From Rhizophagus irregularis (Eukaryota > Glomeromycota > Glomeromycetes > Glomerales > Glomeraceae): 64,000 nt of DNA. Both the position numbers and the translations under genes were made by a program. The stretch spans positions 5,084,001-5,148,000 of the forward strand of contig NC_089429.1 in assembly GCF_026210795.1 (NCBI RefSeq). Reading direction: 5' to 3'. Below, in pieces: positions 63,926 to 64,000 of the stretch. Numbering within the stretch: the first letter of the stretch is position 1; the number at the start of each line of letters is the position of its first letter. A model generated the notes under the pieces. It made no database searches. It worked only from the letters and a program-made list of their open reading frames with translations, and had not been told where the DNA came from.

Positions 63926-64000
63926 CACAGGTCGAAAAGTGAAAAATCAGGCACCAATCGGTCACCAATCAGGTAGCTGATTGGTTACTGATTGGTGACC
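63926..64000. mobile_element. Fold-back element, copy 3 (left end only)
   Basis: It starts CACAGGTCGAAAAGTG and continues with the same caccaatcggtcaccaatca and ctgattggt words as copies 1 and 2, then runs off the window. It interrupts the Ty3 reverse transcriptase directly after the GLKPDN segment. Confidence 0.9.

Noticed and set aside
63064-63968. Minus-strand hydrophobic open frames opposite the Ty3 reverse transcriptase
   Set aside because: They are complements of A-rich coding sequence and give Phe/Leu/Ile runs; the plus-strand motifs are decisive.

Overview
The window reads as nuclear DNA of an arbuscular mycorrhizal fungus of the Rhizophagus type. That assignment is an inference. It rests on strong A+T richness, short GT-AG introns of about 70-100 bp, the lineage-typical kinases (zinc ribbon or MLKL-like helical N-terminus, TKL-type kinase fold, Sel1 repeats), and a heavy load of Plavaka-type, Tc1, Ty3, LINE and miniature elements. 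I saw no tRNA, rRNA or CRISPR array.

Layout. 1-24 kb is gene-poor. It has one intact gene for a small secreted cysteine-rich protein (4622-5365). There are at least three decayed TKL kinase copies (about 9.85-10.6, 11.9-13.85 and 18.7-19.65 kb) and a broken multi-exon gene on the minus strand (14.73-16.82 kb). It also holds several miniature inverted-repeat elements and two arrays (8.04-9.59 and 22.86-24.04 kb) made of repeated microexon plus intron-like units. 25.2-36.5 kb carries two related minus-strand genes. One (25182-30036, six exons, about 1480 aa) stacks four zinc-ribbon plus kinase N-lobe modules before two degenerate kinase domains and Sel1 repeats. The other (34437-36496, about 661 aa) has an MLKL-like helical N-terminus, a pseudokinase and Sel1 repeats.

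37.8-41.5 kb is a decayed LINE on the minus strand. 41.9-46.9 kb is less A+T-rich and holds a broken virus- or plasmid-like unit: an SF3 (D5-like) helicase, an acidic tail, and a family B DNA polymerase split by a fold-back element. From 49.1 kb to the end lies a Ty3-type retrotransposon. Its Gag/protease (49.5-50.58 kb) and reverse transcriptase (62.87-63.93 kb) are separated by a 12.3-kb insertion with terminal inverted repeats and a TA target duplication. That insertion contains a 7.5-kb Plavaka-like transposon, an intact Tc1 element and a broken Myb/SANT-like gene. Inside the Plavaka-like element, a pogo-like element has jumped into the accessory gene. The pogo-like element in turn carries a third microexon/intron array and a small element with Plavaka-like ends.

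How it fits together. The two kinase-like genes are the main host genes. Their architecture suggests signalling or regulated-cell-death scaffolds rather than active enzymes (inference). The rest is a layered record of invasions. The most unusual signal is the intron-like arrays. Their inverted-repeat arms change sequence between loci yet keep pairing around the same TTACTA loop, which is the yeast-type branch-point core.
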